From Cytobacillus horneckiae (GTDB lineage: Bacteria > Bacillota > Bacilli > Bacillales > Cytobacillaceae), in contig NZ_PISD01000008.1 of the NCBI RefSeq assembly GCF_002835735.1, positions 124,001 through 188,000 of the forward strand: a DNA stretch of 64,000 bases, given 5' to 3'. A model generated the notes under the pieces. The model saw only the letters and a program-made list of their open reading frames with translations, did not search any database and was not told the origin of the DNA. Both the position numbers and the translations under genes were made by a program. This document shows positions 1 to 9,013 of the stretch, one piece after another (positions within the stretch are counted from its first letter, which is position 1; every line of letters begins with the position of its first letter).

Positions 1-1
1 T

Positions 2-700
2 AAACTGGAAGGCCAGCTTCAAGGGCTCCTAACAATTGAAAAGCCTGAGGTCATTTATATTGAAGCAACTGGTGCAGCACATCCGGTTGAAGTGCTTGAC
101 GCCATACTCTCACCATTATTTGCGGAAAAAATCGAAGTGAAAGGCATCATTTCAGTAGTAGATGGTGTAAGATGGCTTAATCGCCATTCATTAACTCCGC
201 AAATACAGCAACTTCTAATCGAACAAGTACGTCATGCAGATTTATTACTAATAAATAAAACAGATGAATTATCAGATATGGAGCAAGCAAAAGTGAGCGG
301 GGAAATTCAATCTCTCAATCAGCATGCCTTTGCTATACTGACATCCTATGCAAAAGCGCCACTTGAAAAAATTAGAGGTTTATCCATGAACGGCAAAGAA
401 AAAAAGCAATCTACAAAAATAGGGCTGGATCTATCATTAAGCACGTTTGTTTATCAATTTAAAAAACCGGTAAATAAAGAAGCATTTGAGGACTTTTTAC
501 GTAATTTGCCTGACACCATGTACAGAATAAAAGGCTACATTAAATTTGATTATGCAAAATATCCGTCTTTATTTCAATTCTCTTATGGAATGCCTATCTA
601 TCTCCAGGAGAATATGAATATTCCACTTAACATGGTTTTCATCGGAGAACAAATTGACTGGAATATCATTGAACAAAGCTTAAACCACTTGGAAAAATAA
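2..700 (+). CDS. CobW/P47K-family GTPase (G3E), 3' part
   Basis: The reading frame is open from the left edge, so the start and P-loop lie outside the window. An EATGAAHP segment matches the switch region of CobW-type GTPases, and NKTDE is the NKxD guanine-specificity motif. The last 90 residues, from about STFVYQF, resemble the CobW C-terminal domain. The family acts as GTP-dependent metal chaperones or insertases, often for zinc or cobalt; which metal is unknown here. A strong terminator follows immediately, so this is the last gene of its unit. A GTG at 92 is only an internal in-frame codon. Confidence 0.85.
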   Translation, partial: KLEGQLQGLLTIEKPEVIYIEATGAAHPVEVLDAILSPLFAEKIEVKGIISVVDGVRWLNRHSLTPQIQQLLIEQVRHADLLLINKTDELSDMEQAKVSGEIQSLNQHAFAILTSYAKAPLEKIRGLSMNGKEKKQSTKIGLDLSLSTFVYQFKKPVNKEAFEDFLRNLPDTMYRIKGYIKFDYAKYPSLFQFSYGMPIYLQENMNIPLNMVFIGEQIDWNIIEQSLNHLEK

Positions 701-702
701 TA

Positions 703-746
703 AACAGTCCAACAGCCGATTGAGTCGCTGTTGGACTGTTTTTTTT
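703..746 (+). terminator. Rho-independent terminator after the CobW-type gene
   Basis: A perfect 14-bp stem (AACAGTCCAACAGC at 703-716 paired with 727-740) encloses a 10-nt loop and is followed by a T run, starting 3 bases after the stop codon. Confidence 0.93.
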
Positions 747-788
747 CGATTCAGCTAATGCTGTAAATGTGCCAATTGAAAAGAAAGC

Positions 789-1241
789 AGAGCGCTTCAG
801 GTGAACAAAGAGCGTTTATTCCTCTGAAGGAAGAAGAATCGGAGCGCTTCAGGTGAATAAAGTGCGTTTATTCGCCTGAAGGAAGAAGAATCGGAGCGCT
901 TCAGGTGAACAAAGACGTTTATTCGCCTGAAGGAAGAAGAATCGGAGCGCTTCAGGTGAACAAAGTGGTTTATTCCTCTGAAGGAAGAAGAATCGGAGCG
1001 CTTCAGGTGAACAAAGAGCGTTTATTCCTCTGAAGGAAGAAGAATCGGAGCGCTTCAGGTGAATAAAGTGCGTTTATTCGCCTGAAGGAAGAAGAATCGG
1101 AGCGCTTCAGGTGAATAAAGTGCGTTTATTTACCTGAAGGAACAAGAACCCGAGCACTTCAGGTGAACAAAGAGCGTTTATTCACCTGAAGGAAGAAGAA
1201 TCCGAGCACTTCAGGTGAACAAAAGAGCGTTTATTCCCCTT
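789..1241. repeat. Array of nine ~52-bp units, each an internal hairpin
   Basis: Units start at 789, 841, 893, 944, 995, 1047, 1099, 1151 and 1203. They are 51-52 bp long except the last, which is truncated at 39 bp. Each contains CTTCAGGTGAATAAA, a 4-5 nt spacer and the near-complement TTTATTCGCCTGAAG, then GGAAGAAGAATC. Variants (aac/aat, cctctg/cgcctg) recur in separated units, which suggests unit-level duplication. No protein frame is preserved across the array, so it looks like a non-coding palindromic repeat block between two genes. Confidence 0.9.
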
Positions 1242-1411
1242 GTAAAAAGAAAACTATACACAGCCCCAAAAATAGATAGACCTTTCCCTCAATAAATAAA
1301 ATTCCCTTTCTCCTCTAAAAAACAGCATTTTCCAAGCATACAATTCTCATTTCATGGAAAACTTTTTTTATGGAATAGCACTTAAAAACCTTATGAAATC
1401 GAGTGATTTAA

Positions 1412-2248
1412 ATGAAAAAAGTACTATTAGTTGTTCTTGCATCTTTTTGCTTTATCTTTAATCCCAGCATAACAAAAGCAGCTGAGGATGAAATCGGCAT
1501 GCCGATTGAAATGCTGCATTGGAAAGAAGTGAATAAAATCCTGCCGAAGTTTGTTAAATTCACCGTTCTTGATGTTGAAACAGGGATGAAGTTCAATGTG
1601 CAGCGACGGGCAGGGCGTGACCATGCAGATGTTCAGCCGTTAACAGAAGATGATACAAAAATAATGAAAAAAATATATAATGGCAAATGGAGCTGGAAAA
1701 GAAGAGCGATTATCATTATAAGTGATGGAGAATGGATAGCTGCCTCCATGCACGGAATGCCTCATGGTGCAGGGGCATTAGCAAATAATTTTCCCGGCCA
1801 TTTTTGCATTCATTTTTATGGGAGTACAACACATCGAACAAACTCAATGGATTTGTCACATAAGTTAATGATATTGAAGGCGGCTGGAAAACTTGATGAA
1901 TATACAGCTACAGCAAACCCTGATAAAGTGATTAGTGCTTTTATTGCAGGCCTTAAGCAGCAGGATCCCTTCGTTGTATCCAGTGTCTCTTTAAGAGAAA
2001 TGTCTTTAAAAGAGATGAGCATGATAGAAAATGCAAACTTAGCTTCAGTGAATAAAAAATGGAAGCAGCAAATGGATGAAAGATGGGTATTAGATATCCC
2101 AGTTGAAGTTGAATGGTATATTAAAAACAAAGGAAAGAAAATATACAGAGGCAGCATAAGGGTTGTTCGAATGTCTCCAATGGGTCCTTGGAAAGTGGAC
2201 GCTGTCACGTTCATGGAAAAAAATAAATTCTCAAAGAAAAAAGCTTGA
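1412..2248 (+). CDS. Secreted protein of unknown function, 278 aa
   Basis: The N-terminus (MKKVLLVVLASFCFIF...TKAAE) is a typical signal peptide with an AxA-like cleavage site near residue 24. The mature part contains VQRRAGRDHADVQPL and then HGMPHGAGAL followed by FPGHFCIHFYGSTTH. The clustered His, Gly and Cys residues recall the His/Cys arrangement of L,D-transpeptidase-like folds, but this is inference from motif spacing only. I recall similar sequences as conserved exported proteins in Bacillales without an established function. It stands alone after the repeat array. No good RBS was seen; the start is chosen for the signal peptide. Confidence 0.75.
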   Translation: MKKVLLVVLASFCFIFNPSITKAAEDEIGMPIEMLHWKEVNKILPKFVKFTVLDVETGMKFNVQRRAGRDHADVQPLTEDDTKIMKKIYNGKWSWKRRAIIIISDGEWIAASMHGMPHGAGALANNFPGHFCIHFYGSTTHRTNSMDLSHKLMILKAAGKLDEYTATANPDKVISAFIAGLKQQDPFVVSSVSLREMSLKEMSMIENANLASVNKKWKQQMDERWVLDIPVEVEWYIKNKGKKIYRGSIRVVRMSPMGPWKVDAVTFMEKNKFSKKKA

Positions 2249-2260
2249 ATGGCTTACGCC

Positions 2261-2509
2261 TCAAGCTTTTCCTTTTTCTCCAAATTTGATAAAAGTTTTC
2301 TCATCTTCTACTAATCCACAAGCACCGCACTGGATTCTAACATCAGGCCCGTTATATTTCATATGAAATGCAGTAAGGTTTTCTTCGCCATATTCCTCAA
2401 GGACATTTCCTGTTTGAGGATCAAGCTTGACTGATTTTGGAACCTGCTCAATTATATTGAATCGCGTTCTATTCGTTCTGCAATTTGGACAGCAATAAGG
2501 TGCACTCAT
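2261..2509 (-). CDS. Small zinc-ribbon protein, 82 aa
   Basis: Two cysteine pairs, CPNC near residue 7 and CGAC near residue 61, form a likely four-Cys zinc ribbon. The chosen start (ATG at 2509) has AGGAG 7-8 bases upstream. A longer upstream extension in the same frame would run into the divergent gene at 2620 and is rejected. No enzyme motif is visible. It converges on the secreted-protein gene that ends at 2248. Function unknown; zinc ribbons often mediate nucleic-acid or protein contacts. Confidence 0.75.
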   Translation of the reverse strand: MSAPYCCPNCRTNRTRFNIIEQVPKSVKLDPQTGNVLEEYGEENLTAFHMKYNGPDVRIQCGACGLVEDEKTFIKFGEKGKA

Positions 2510-2619
2510 TTTCTGTCTCCTTTCATAATTAGTTATCTTATTTTTCGCAAATAAACTATATTTATGTATACAGTGTATGTATGGCATAATGGAAGTGGCT
2601 ACGAAAGGGGGCTGACTAA

Positions 2620-2892
2620 GTGGGCGCAAATATGAATCAAGATCTATTAAATGGGTATCGTTCTCTATGGAAAAATAGGCAGTTAGGAGAAACAGCTGAA
2701 AATTCGGAAGCAATTCTTATAGATGCAATTTCTAGAGAACTTAAAGATGAAAATTCCCATCCGAGAATTAGGAAACCGCCAGCAGATAAATTATACTTGG
2801 CAGTCAAGCGAATAAGCGATTCAAATCTTAATGGAGAAATGAAGCTGAAACTGATAGAAAAACATATTGAAATTTATGAGTCAATCAAGTGA
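2620..2892 (+). CDS. Small conserved-looking protein, 90 aa, unknown
   Basis: A GTG start at 2620 has an AAAGGGGG ribosome binding site at the right distance; an ATG at 2632 is an alternative. The product is charged and mostly helical, with no signal peptide or membrane segment and no family I recognise. It is divergent from the zinc-ribbon gene and lies just upstream of the lipoprotein/two-component operon, with 67 bases between it and the next start. Confidence 0.6.
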   Translation: MGANMNQDLLNGYRSLWKNRQLGETAENSEAILIDAISRELKDENSHPRIRKPPADKLYLAVKRISDSNLNGEMKLKLIEKHIEIYESIK

Positions 2893-2959
2893 TTCTTTCA
2901 CAGAATTATCACAAAAATGGTATATCCTTATGAAGAATTGTTACGTGAGGAGATGGGAA

Positions 2960-3931
2960 ATGCCAACAATATATAAGCTACTAATTGTCTTTGCTTATAT
3001 TTGCCTTCTAGCAGGATGTCAGCAGGAGGAATATGAACCAATAGCGGAAAAAGCCAATGTCGCAGCGACGATAAATATAAAGGACATGTCTGTATCGTTT
3101 ATTGATATTGATAAACAGGAAAAAATGGCACAATGGACGCTAGAGAAGCCTTATACCGGCGGAGTTATTTTTCCTGATGGTGATACTTTCCTTTTATACG
3201 GAAAGGATATAGATACAATCGACCTGTTCTCTTTATCAAAAGGTACGATGATTGATCATTGGGATGTTGGTGAGGGTATCGTCAATGGACTTCTCATTAA
3301 TAAAGATGAACTGGCTTTTGCCGATGAAAACCAGGATTCAATACGATTCTTTGATTTATCGGGGAGCGAGCATGCAACAGTAGATACTGAAGCAAATCCA
3401 TATACAATGACGCTATCTGAAAAAGAAGGACTTCTTTATGTATTAAGCTTTGACCATGAAGAATTGACCAAAATAGACGCAAATAAGAAAGAACGTTTAG
3501 AAGGTTTTACGATTAATCCTTATGCATCAGGTGCGCTATTATTGGAAGAACAAAACGAACTCTGGGTTGGCGGTCATGGAGAAGGGATAGATATTGAAAA
3601 GAATGTTCATGTGTATGGTACAAAGACTGGAGAGCTGAAAACGAAAATTTCTGTTCCAACCATGCCGGTCGATTTTGTGCAAAAAGACGATTGGATCTAT
3701 ATTGTCAGCCATGGATCCAATACTTTATATAAAGTTGATAAGGAGGGGAAAGTAGCCGATTCGGTGACTGTTACGGCTAATCCCTTCAATATTGAATTAG
3801 CTGGTGAAGAATTATTAGTTGCCGGCTATGACAGTTCAGATATCCAATTTATTAATGAGGATACGCTTACAGTAGATAAGCGGGTGAAAGTTGGGGAAGG
3901 CCCTTTCCAAATTGTATTAAGGGAGAAATAA
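2960..3931 (+). CDS. Beta-propeller-like lipoprotein, 323 aa
   Basis: The start at 2960 has AGGAG 7 bases upstream. The N-terminus is a short lipoprotein signal with lipobox LLAGC. The rest has repeated blade-like segments (DIDTIDLF, ENQDSIRFF, GSNTLYKVD, SDIQFINED) resembling the YVTN/NHL beta-propeller class. The stop is 2 bases before the response regulator start, so it is almost certainly cotranscribed with the two-component genes. It may be an extracytoplasmic partner or target of the sensor; that is inference from the operon. A longer frame starting at 2867 would lose the lipoprotein signal. Confidence 0.8.
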   Translation: MPTIYKLLIVFAYICLLAGCQQEEYEPIAEKANVAATINIKDMSVSFIDIDKQEKMAQWTLEKPYTGGVIFPDGDTFLLYGKDIDTIDLFSLSKGTMIDHWDVGEGIVNGLLINKDELAFADENQDSIRFFDLSGSEHATVDTEANPYTMTLSEKEGLLYVLSFDHEELTKIDANKKERLEGFTINPYASGALLLEEQNELWVGGHGEGIDIEKNVHVYGTKTGELKTKISVPTMPVDFVQKDDWIYIVSHGSNTLYKVDKEGKVADSVTVTANPFNIELAGEELLVAGYDSSDIQFINEDTLTVDKRVKVGEGPFQIVLREK

Positions 3932-3933
3932 AG

Positions 3934-4614
3934 ATGACAAACATTAATATACTTATTATTGATGATGAAGCAGATATGAGGCATCTTACAGAAATGTATC
4001 TAGAAAACTCTGGCTTCCATTGTCAAACAGCTTCAAGTGGTGAAGAAGGTTATCAAATTTTACAAGATGAATCGATAGATTTAGTCATACTGGACATTAT
4101 GATGCCAAATGAAGATGGCTATGAGGTGTGTAAAAATATCCGGGCAACATCAGATATCCCTATTATATTTCTTTCAGCAAAAGGAGAGGAATGGGATAAA
4201 GTTAAGGGTCTCCAGCTCGGCGGAGATGACTACATTGTCAAGCCGCTCAGCCCAGGAGAGCTTGTAGCGAGAATTCACGCTGTATTAAGAAGAAGCGGCA
4301 TTACTAAACAAGAAACCGATCAATTGAAAATAGGAAAGCTATTAGTTGATAAGAAAGCAAGAAAGGTGACAGTAGACGGCAAGAAAATCCCTTTAACCTT
4401 AAAGGAGTTTGAAATGCTATTGTTTTTAATTGATCACGTGAACCAGGCGCTTTCAAGAGAGCAGCTACTTGAGCATGTATGGGGAATGGAATATGAGGGA
4501 AGCTTAAGGACAGTAGATACACATATAAAAACATTAAGAATGAAGCTCGGAATAGCAGACTACATACAAACCGTTTGGGGTGTAGGGTATAAGCTAGAGG
4601 TACCAGATCAATGA
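3934..4614 (+). CDS. OmpR-family response regulator, 226 aa
   Basis: The receiver domain shows the acidic pair D10-D11, the phosphoacceptor D54 in LVILDIMMP, S81 and K103 in YIVKPL. The C-terminal half is a winged-helix DNA-binding domain, with LTLKEFEMLLFL and the RTVDTHIKTLRMKLG recognition region. It overlaps the histidine kinase start by 4 bases (ATGA), indicating translational coupling. Target genes cannot be assigned from sequence; the upstream lipoprotein is in the same operon. Confidence 0.95.
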   Translation: MTNINILIIDDEADMRHLTEMYLENSGFHCQTASSGEEGYQILQDESIDLVILDIMMPNEDGYEVCKNIRATSDIPIIFLSAKGEEWDKVKGLQLGGDDYIVKPLSPGELVARIHAVLRRSGITKQETDQLKIGKLLVDKKARKVTVDGKKIPLTLKEFEMLLFLIDHVNQALSREQLLEHVWGMEYEGSLRTVDTHIKTLRMKLGIADYIQTVWGVGYKLEVPDQ

Positions 4615-6011
4615 AATTTTTAACTGATACATTAGCTAAGAAGCTATGGCTAACTGTAACAGCTGCCATTTTTATTACGATTCTTTATTCTTATGCATTA
4701 TCATACTTATTTTATGAAAAGCTTTATGTTGAAAATGTGGAGGAATCACTGTTAGAAGAAGGGCTTGCGCTTGCTTCTGATTATCATGATGGTCCGCTAA
4801 CAGATGAATTTAAAGGCCATGTGGCCTGGTATAATACCAAATCGGAAACGGATGTATTTATCGTTAACAATCCGCGTGAACTAAGTGCATGTTTTCCTTT
4901 TCAAATGAATTATGATTCATTGATTAATGGGGCAGAACGCGACGAATTGCTTAAAGGAAACCCGATCTTCAAGTCAGGCTATGAGGACAGATTTAACGGC
5001 AGAATTATGGCCGTCATCGTGCCATTGCTAGATGAAAGTCGATTAGAAGGAATCATTTATTTATATCTTCCATTAGAAAAAATATCTGATATTACAAAAG
5101 ACTTTGCGTATCTTTGGATGATCGCCGCTTTTCTGTTTCTCATTGTGGCTATGATTTCAGGTACAGCATTAGTAAAGAAAATGACAAGTCCGCTTTTAGA
5201 AATGAAACGCGCCGCTGAACAAGTATCGAAAGGGGATTATGAAGTAAGTATAAAAAATCAATCCCAAGACGAAATTGGACAGCTAGCTAACGCTTTCAAT
5301 ACAATGGCAGATTCTATAAGACAAGAAGATGAACGGAAGCGGGAGTTTCTTGCGAATGTATCCCATGAACTGAGAACACCGATAAGTTATGTTAAAGGCT
5401 ATAGTGAAGCATTAAAGATTGGATTAGTAAAAAATGAGGAAGATTATCAGAAGTATTTAGAGTTAATCTATCGGGAAGCTGGCAGAATGGAAAGGCTTGT
5501 AGGTGATTTGCTTGATCTTTCTAAATTGGAAACAGAGGAATATCAATTAGTGAAAATGCCTATTCCGCTTGCTCAATTGATTGAGGACTCGCTGCAAAAA
5601 TATTTGCCGAGAATTAAAGAAAAAGGGCTAGAGCTAGAATATGACCTTGATCCAGAGATTATTATTAATGCAGATGAAGGCAGATTAGAGCAGATTATAC
5701 AAAACATCATGGATAATGCGCTTCGTTATACTGAATCAGGTTCACTCTCACTTCATTTATATGAAACGGAAGAAGGATGCTGCATCGAGTTGGTCGATTC
5801 AGGCATAGGCATTCCAGCAGAGGATTTGGATAAAATAAAGCAAAGGTTCTATCGTGTAAATAAAGCAAGAACACGAGCAGACGGGGGCACTGGACTAGGT
5901 TTGGCCATTGCAGAGAAGCTGGTTAATCTTCATGAAGGCGAATTAACAATAGAAAGTACACTTGGAAAAGGCACCACCGTTAGAATTTATCTACCCATTA
6001 TTATTGAGTAA
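4611..6011 (+). CDS. Membrane sensor histidine kinase, 466 aa
   Basis: Two membrane segments (about residues 11-33 and 166-188) enclose an extracellular sensor region of about 130 residues. A HAMP domain follows (about 187-240), then the dimerisation/phosphoacceptor box with H252 in SHELRTP. The ATPase domain has the N box (NIMDNALRYT), G1 (DSGIGI), F region and G2 (GGTGLGLAI). It is the partner of the overlapping response regulator. The signal is unknown. Confidence 0.95.
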   Translation: MKFLTDTLAKKLWLTVTAAIFITILYSYALSYLFYEKLYVENVEESLLEEGLALASDYHDGPLTDEFKGHVAWYNTKSETDVFIVNNPRELSACFPFQMNYDSLINGAERDELLKGNPIFKSGYEDRFNGRIMAVIVPLLDESRLEGIIYLYLPLEKISDITKDFAYLWMIAAFLFLIVAMISGTALVKKMTSPLLEMKRAAEQVSKGDYEVSIKNQSQDEIGQLANAFNTMADSIRQEDERKREFLANVSHELRTPISYVKGYSEALKIGLVKNEEDYQKYLELIYREAGRMERLVGDLLDLSKLETEEYQLVKMPIPLAQLIEDSLQKYLPRIKEKGLELEYDLDPEIIINADEGRLEQIIQNIMDNALRYTESGSLSLHLYETEEGCCIELVDSGIGIPAEDLDKIKQRFYRVNKARTRADGGTGLGLAIAEKLVNLHEGELTIESTLGKGTTVRIYLPIIIE

Positions 6012-6039
6012 AGAAGCAGTTATCGCTGCTTCTTTTTTT
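6011..6039 (+). terminator. Terminator after the two-component operon
   Basis: AAGAAGCAG and CTGCTTCTT form a 9-bp stem with a 6-nt loop, followed by a T run. The stem begins at the last base of the kinase stop codon. Confidence 0.9.
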
Positions 6040-6417
6040 ATAATCATCACTGTTGAAAGATAATCATCATTGTTGCTATATGCCTATCATTTTTGTTACC
6101 AGTGTGTAATAAACGTAAAAGTAAACCGTATCTCAAAAACATGTCAATGCTATTATTTTAGTGTATAAATGGAAAGTACCTTAATAGATTTCCAGTGTTG
6201 TATAAATTATCCTATTCATATTTTCCTATGTGAAAATCCTATAAGAATAGGTTTTACTTATTTTTCACAACCCAATTAAATAGAAAGATCGTTACGAAAT
6301 GAGTAATTAAGCATATTCTCCCAGAAATATTACAAAAAACCCTATGATATGATTTAGTCACAGCAAGGCCAGCAACAAAATCACAAAAAAAACAAGTCAT
6401 AGGGAGGAAATACAATT
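6040..6417. other. Intergenic region upstream of the CAP-domain gene
   Basis: AT-rich, with no convincing coding frame. It must hold the promoter of the CAP-domain gene, but no clear -35/-10 pair stands out. The only clear element is the RBS AGGGAGG near 6400-6406. Confidence 0.5.
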
Positions 6418-7257
6418 ATGAGTAAGAAAGTTATTTTTTCTGTAGCTGCTGCAGCTGCATTACTAATGTCAACACCGGGTATGGACAAAGCGGAGGCTGC
6501 ATCTCCTGCACAGGCAAAAGTAGATTCTAAAGTATTTGTCTATAACTCTTCTAATATGAATCAAGAAAATATCAATAAAGTGATGCAAGATTGCATGACT
6601 AAATATAATGTGAATTGGGATCAAGCTGAAGACATTATTAAAAATGCTCAAGCTAAAGCTAAAGAAGCATTAGCTTCGAAAAAAGCTCAAGCTGAACAAC
6701 CAGCTCAAGAACAACAAAAAGAAGCTCCTGCTGAGCAGCAAGCAAAGCCAGAGCAACCAGCTGAGCAACCAGCACCAGCTCCTGAGCAACCTAAAGAAGA
6801 AGAAGCTGCTCCAGCACCAGCTCCTGAGCAAGAAGTAACTAAAGATGAAGAAAAACCAGCTGAAAATGCATCTTCAGAAGTAAGTGCATTTGAACAGCAA
6901 GTATTAGATCTTACTAACAAAGAGCGTGAGAAAAATGGCGTACCTGCATTAAAGCTTGATGTAGAACTTAGCAAAGTAGCTCGTGAAAAATCACGCGACA
7001 TGCAATCTAAAGGATATTTCGACCATAACAGCCCAACTTACGGTTCACCATTTGATATGATGAAACAATTCGGTATCTCTTACTCTTCTGCTGGTGAGAA
7101 TATCGCTATGGGTCAACGTTCACCAGAAGAAGTGGTACAAGCATGGATGAACAGCCAAGGTCACCGTGAAAATATTCTAAATGCTAACTACACTCACCTA
7201 GGTGTTGGTCACGTAGAAAACGGTAACTACTGGACTCAAATGTTCATTGGTAAATAA
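6418..7257 (+). CDS. Secreted CAP/SCP-domain protein (YkwD-like), 279 aa
   Basis: A signal peptide ending near AEA (about residue 27) is followed by a helical segment. Next comes a low-complexity Ala/Pro/Glu/Gln linker (about residues 88-150), then a CAP domain of about 120 residues. CAP motifs visible are LTNKEREKNGVPALKLD, YFDHNSPTYGSPFDMM, GENIAMG and SQGHRENILNANYTHLGVG. Bacillus CAP proteins of this layout are exported during growth or sporulation; their enzyme activity is not settled. The RBS is strong and a terminator follows, so it is a single-gene unit. Confidence 0.9.
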   Translation: MSKKVIFSVAAAAALLMSTPGMDKAEAASPAQAKVDSKVFVYNSSNMNQENINKVMQDCMTKYNVNWDQAEDIIKNAQAKAKEALASKKAQAEQPAQEQQKEAPAEQQAKPEQPAEQPAPAPEQPKEEEAAPAPAPEQEVTKDEEKPAENASSEVSAFEQQVLDLTNKEREKNGVPALKLDVELSKVAREKSRDMQSKGYFDHNSPTYGSPFDMMKQFGISYSSAGENIAMGQRSPEEVVQAWMNSQGHRENILNANYTHLGVGHVENGNYWTQMFIGK

Positions 7258-7294
7258 TATGAGTAAATTTTAAAGGATTTATTCCTTGAACAAT

Positions 7295-7340
7295 AAAGAA
7301 GCTAAAGAAAACAAATCAGTTTTCTTTAGCTTCTTTTTAT
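7295..7340 (+). terminator. Terminator after the CAP-domain gene
   Basis: An 18-bp perfect stem (AAAGAAGCTAAAGAAAAC at 7295-7312 paired with 7319-7336) has a 6-nt loop and trailing Ts. Confidence 0.92.
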
Positions 7341-7461
7341 TTATTTTATTCAAACGAAGCGAACACACTGATAAATTGAATTTATAAAAAAATATAAAAA
7401 TTTAAAATCAATTGATATAATCAAACGGTGTGAGTAATCAAACAAACAGGGGGGATGATCC

Positions 7462-7821
7462 ATGAGCTATAAGAATGCTCTAAAAGAATACATCGATGCG
7501 ACTAATACACATGATTTCGATAACGTGAAGTTGCTGTTACATCCTGATGCCATTTATTGGTTTACAGATCGCAGCTGTACTACTATTAAGGAAATCGGCA
7601 AATACTTTAATCATACTTGGCGTGTCATTAAAGATGAAGTATATTCAGCGACTGATATTCAATGGATTGCTGTTGATCAAACAGTGGCAACATGTATTTA
7701 TACATATCACTATAATGGCTATCTTAATGGCGAATATATTTCCGGGAGCGGCAGAGCAACAAATGTTTTTACCTTCGTAGAAAATGAATGGAAATTAATT
7801 CATGAACATTTAAGCAGATGA
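7462..7821 (+). CDS. SnoaL/NTF2-like small protein, 119 aa
   Basis: The sequence (start MSYKNALKEYIDATNTHDF, then LLLHPDAIYWFTDRSCTT and FVENEWKLIHEHLSR at the end) fits the SnoaL-like/nuclear-transport-factor-2 fold of ketosteroid-isomerase-like proteins. RBS AGGGGGG lies 8-10 bases upstream. It is monocistronic. Such proteins bind small ligands or act as isomerases; no substrate can be named. Confidence 0.8.
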   Translation: MSYKNALKEYIDATNTHDFDNVKLLLHPDAIYWFTDRSCTTIKEIGKYFNHTWRVIKDEVYSATDIQWIAVDQTVATCIYTYHYNGYLNGEYISGSGRATNVFTFVENEWKLIHEHLSR

Positions 7822-8057
7822 TAAGATCTCTGGTATATTTGAATTAGTAGATGAAAAAGTATTAACCAGACAACGTAGTAAATTCGGTTAACAAATAGGA
7901 AGATTCTGTTTAATTGGAGATCATTCCCTTAGCAGTTAAGTATTAATTCTACCATCATTTTAATAGCTAAACATAGTCACTAAATGAATGATAAATGATC
8001 GTATATGATAGAATAGGTATATATGTATATAATTTTAGTGAGGATGTATAGGTATAT

Positions 8058-8195
8058 ATGATTAATGATGATGAATATCTCATTTTTATACGAGAAATCG
8101 GAAAGCTTTTTGAGGAATATAATAAATGCTCTAATCAAATGTTCAAAGAAATGATCGCTGAAGACCTAGAGATACTTGGCAGAGCACTAGATTGA
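8058..8195 (+). CDS. Possible very small protein, 45 aa
   Basis: The frame MINDDEYLIFIREIGKLFEEY...IAEDLEILGRALD is helical and acidic. It lies just after a GTGAGG box, which is rather far (about 13 nt) from the ATG. It is bounded by a terminator-like hairpin at 8231. Length and helical character recall small Spo0E-like regulators, but the SxxxD-type signature of that family is not evident. Treat as a candidate only. Confidence 0.4.
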   Translation: MINDDEYLIFIREIGKLFEEYNKCSNQMFKEMIAEDLEILGRALD

Positions 8196-8230
8196 TAATG
8201 AGTTGTAGCTTAAATTATATATTTATTTTG

Positions 8231-8268
8231 AACAGGGCTATTTTATAAATAAATAGTGCTGTTTTTTT
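8231..8268 (+). terminator. Terminator after the 45-aa frame
   Basis: AACAGGGCTATT and AATAGTGCTGTT form a 12-bp stem with two mismatches, followed by seven Ts. Its presence supports a transcript ending here and hence some real gene upstream. Confidence 0.7.
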
Positions 8269-8544
8269 GTCATTAACTTCCATAGTTTGAAGACGATTTT
8301 ACAGTTTTGAAGCATTTATGAAAACCAATTCATATCTTCTTAATATTCAGTCATTATTTAAAGGGTTTATTGCTATGTTTTAAAGAATTTAACAGTTTAG
8401 TTAAAACGAATGAATAAGGGGATTCTCGACAAGTTTTTCAAGATGGCTTGTATATAATGACTGTAGCTTTAAGAGGAAGGAGCTGAGAACGACCTATTTT
8501 AATTTCCTGGCACCATTTGAAAAATAATGAGGAGGAATAAAAAA

Positions 8545-8826
8545 ATGATACTTAAAACTTTAAGGAAACTAGCGGTACCAGTTTTTGTTTTGTTTATAGC
8601 CACGGCTTGCAGTCAAGGGGTTGATGAAGAAGATGCGCCAGTAAATAGTGATGTGAATACAGAAGAGTCTGTAGATGGGGATGATACCAATGAGGCGCCT
8701 GTGGATGGAGAAGTAGAAACAGAAGCACCGGCAAATGGAAGTACGGATTCAGAGGAATCTCCTGTAGATGAGGAGTCAAATATCGATACAGAAGAAACAA
8801 CGGATGAAGAGTCTGATACGGAATAG
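8545..8826 (+). CDS. Small acidic lipoprotein, 93 aa
   Basis: The start at 8545 has GAGGAGG 9 bases upstream; the ATG at 8527 would overlap that RBS. The N-terminus has a lipobox IATAC. The mature protein is almost entirely Asp/Glu/Thr/Ser/Pro-rich with imperfect repeats (DTNEAPVDGEVETEAP-like), so it is probably disordered and surface exposed. No function can be assigned. A terminator at 8916 follows. Confidence 0.7.
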   Translation: MILKTLRKLAVPVFVLFIATACSQGVDEEDAPVNSDVNTEESVDGDDTNEAPVDGEVETEAPANGSTDSEESPVDEESNIDTEETTDEESDTE

Positions 8827-8915
8827 ATGGACGGGCTAATCTGAATTTATTAGATTTCATCTACTGACTTTGCTTATTTTCAGGATAGAAAGAGATTAAG
8901 ACAGTGTAATTGTAG

Positions 8916-8958
8916 AAGGCAGCAAAGCTTTCTTAAAGAAACGCTTTGTTGCCTTTTT
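8916..8958 (+). terminator. Terminator after the acidic lipoprotein
   Basis: AAGGCAGCAAAGC (8916-8928) pairs with GCTTTGTTGCCTT (8943-8955), one G-U pair, then Ts. It lies between convergent genes. Confidence 0.85.
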
Positions 8959-9013
8959 GTGATTAACCATTTAACTTAGTCCTGATGTTTATTCATATTC
9001 TGTAATAAGAATT

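Noticed and set aside
789-1241. CRISPR array
   Set aside because: Units are near-identical along their whole length with no unique spacers, each unit is self-complementary, and no cas genes are near.
2510-2713. 68-residue N-terminal extension of the zinc-ribbon protein
   Set aside because: It has no RBS, overlaps the divergent gene at 2620, and the internal ATG at 2509 has a proper AGGAG.
6705-7001. Minus-strand Ser/Ala/Gly/Cys-rich frame opposite the CAP-domain gene
   Set aside because: Low-complexity shadow of the Pro/Gln/Glu linker on the opposite strand; no RBS.
8453-8458. Sigma-A promoter upstream of the acidic lipoprotein (TATAAT)
   Set aside because: The only -35-like TCGACA is 21 bases away, too far for a normal spacing; not called.
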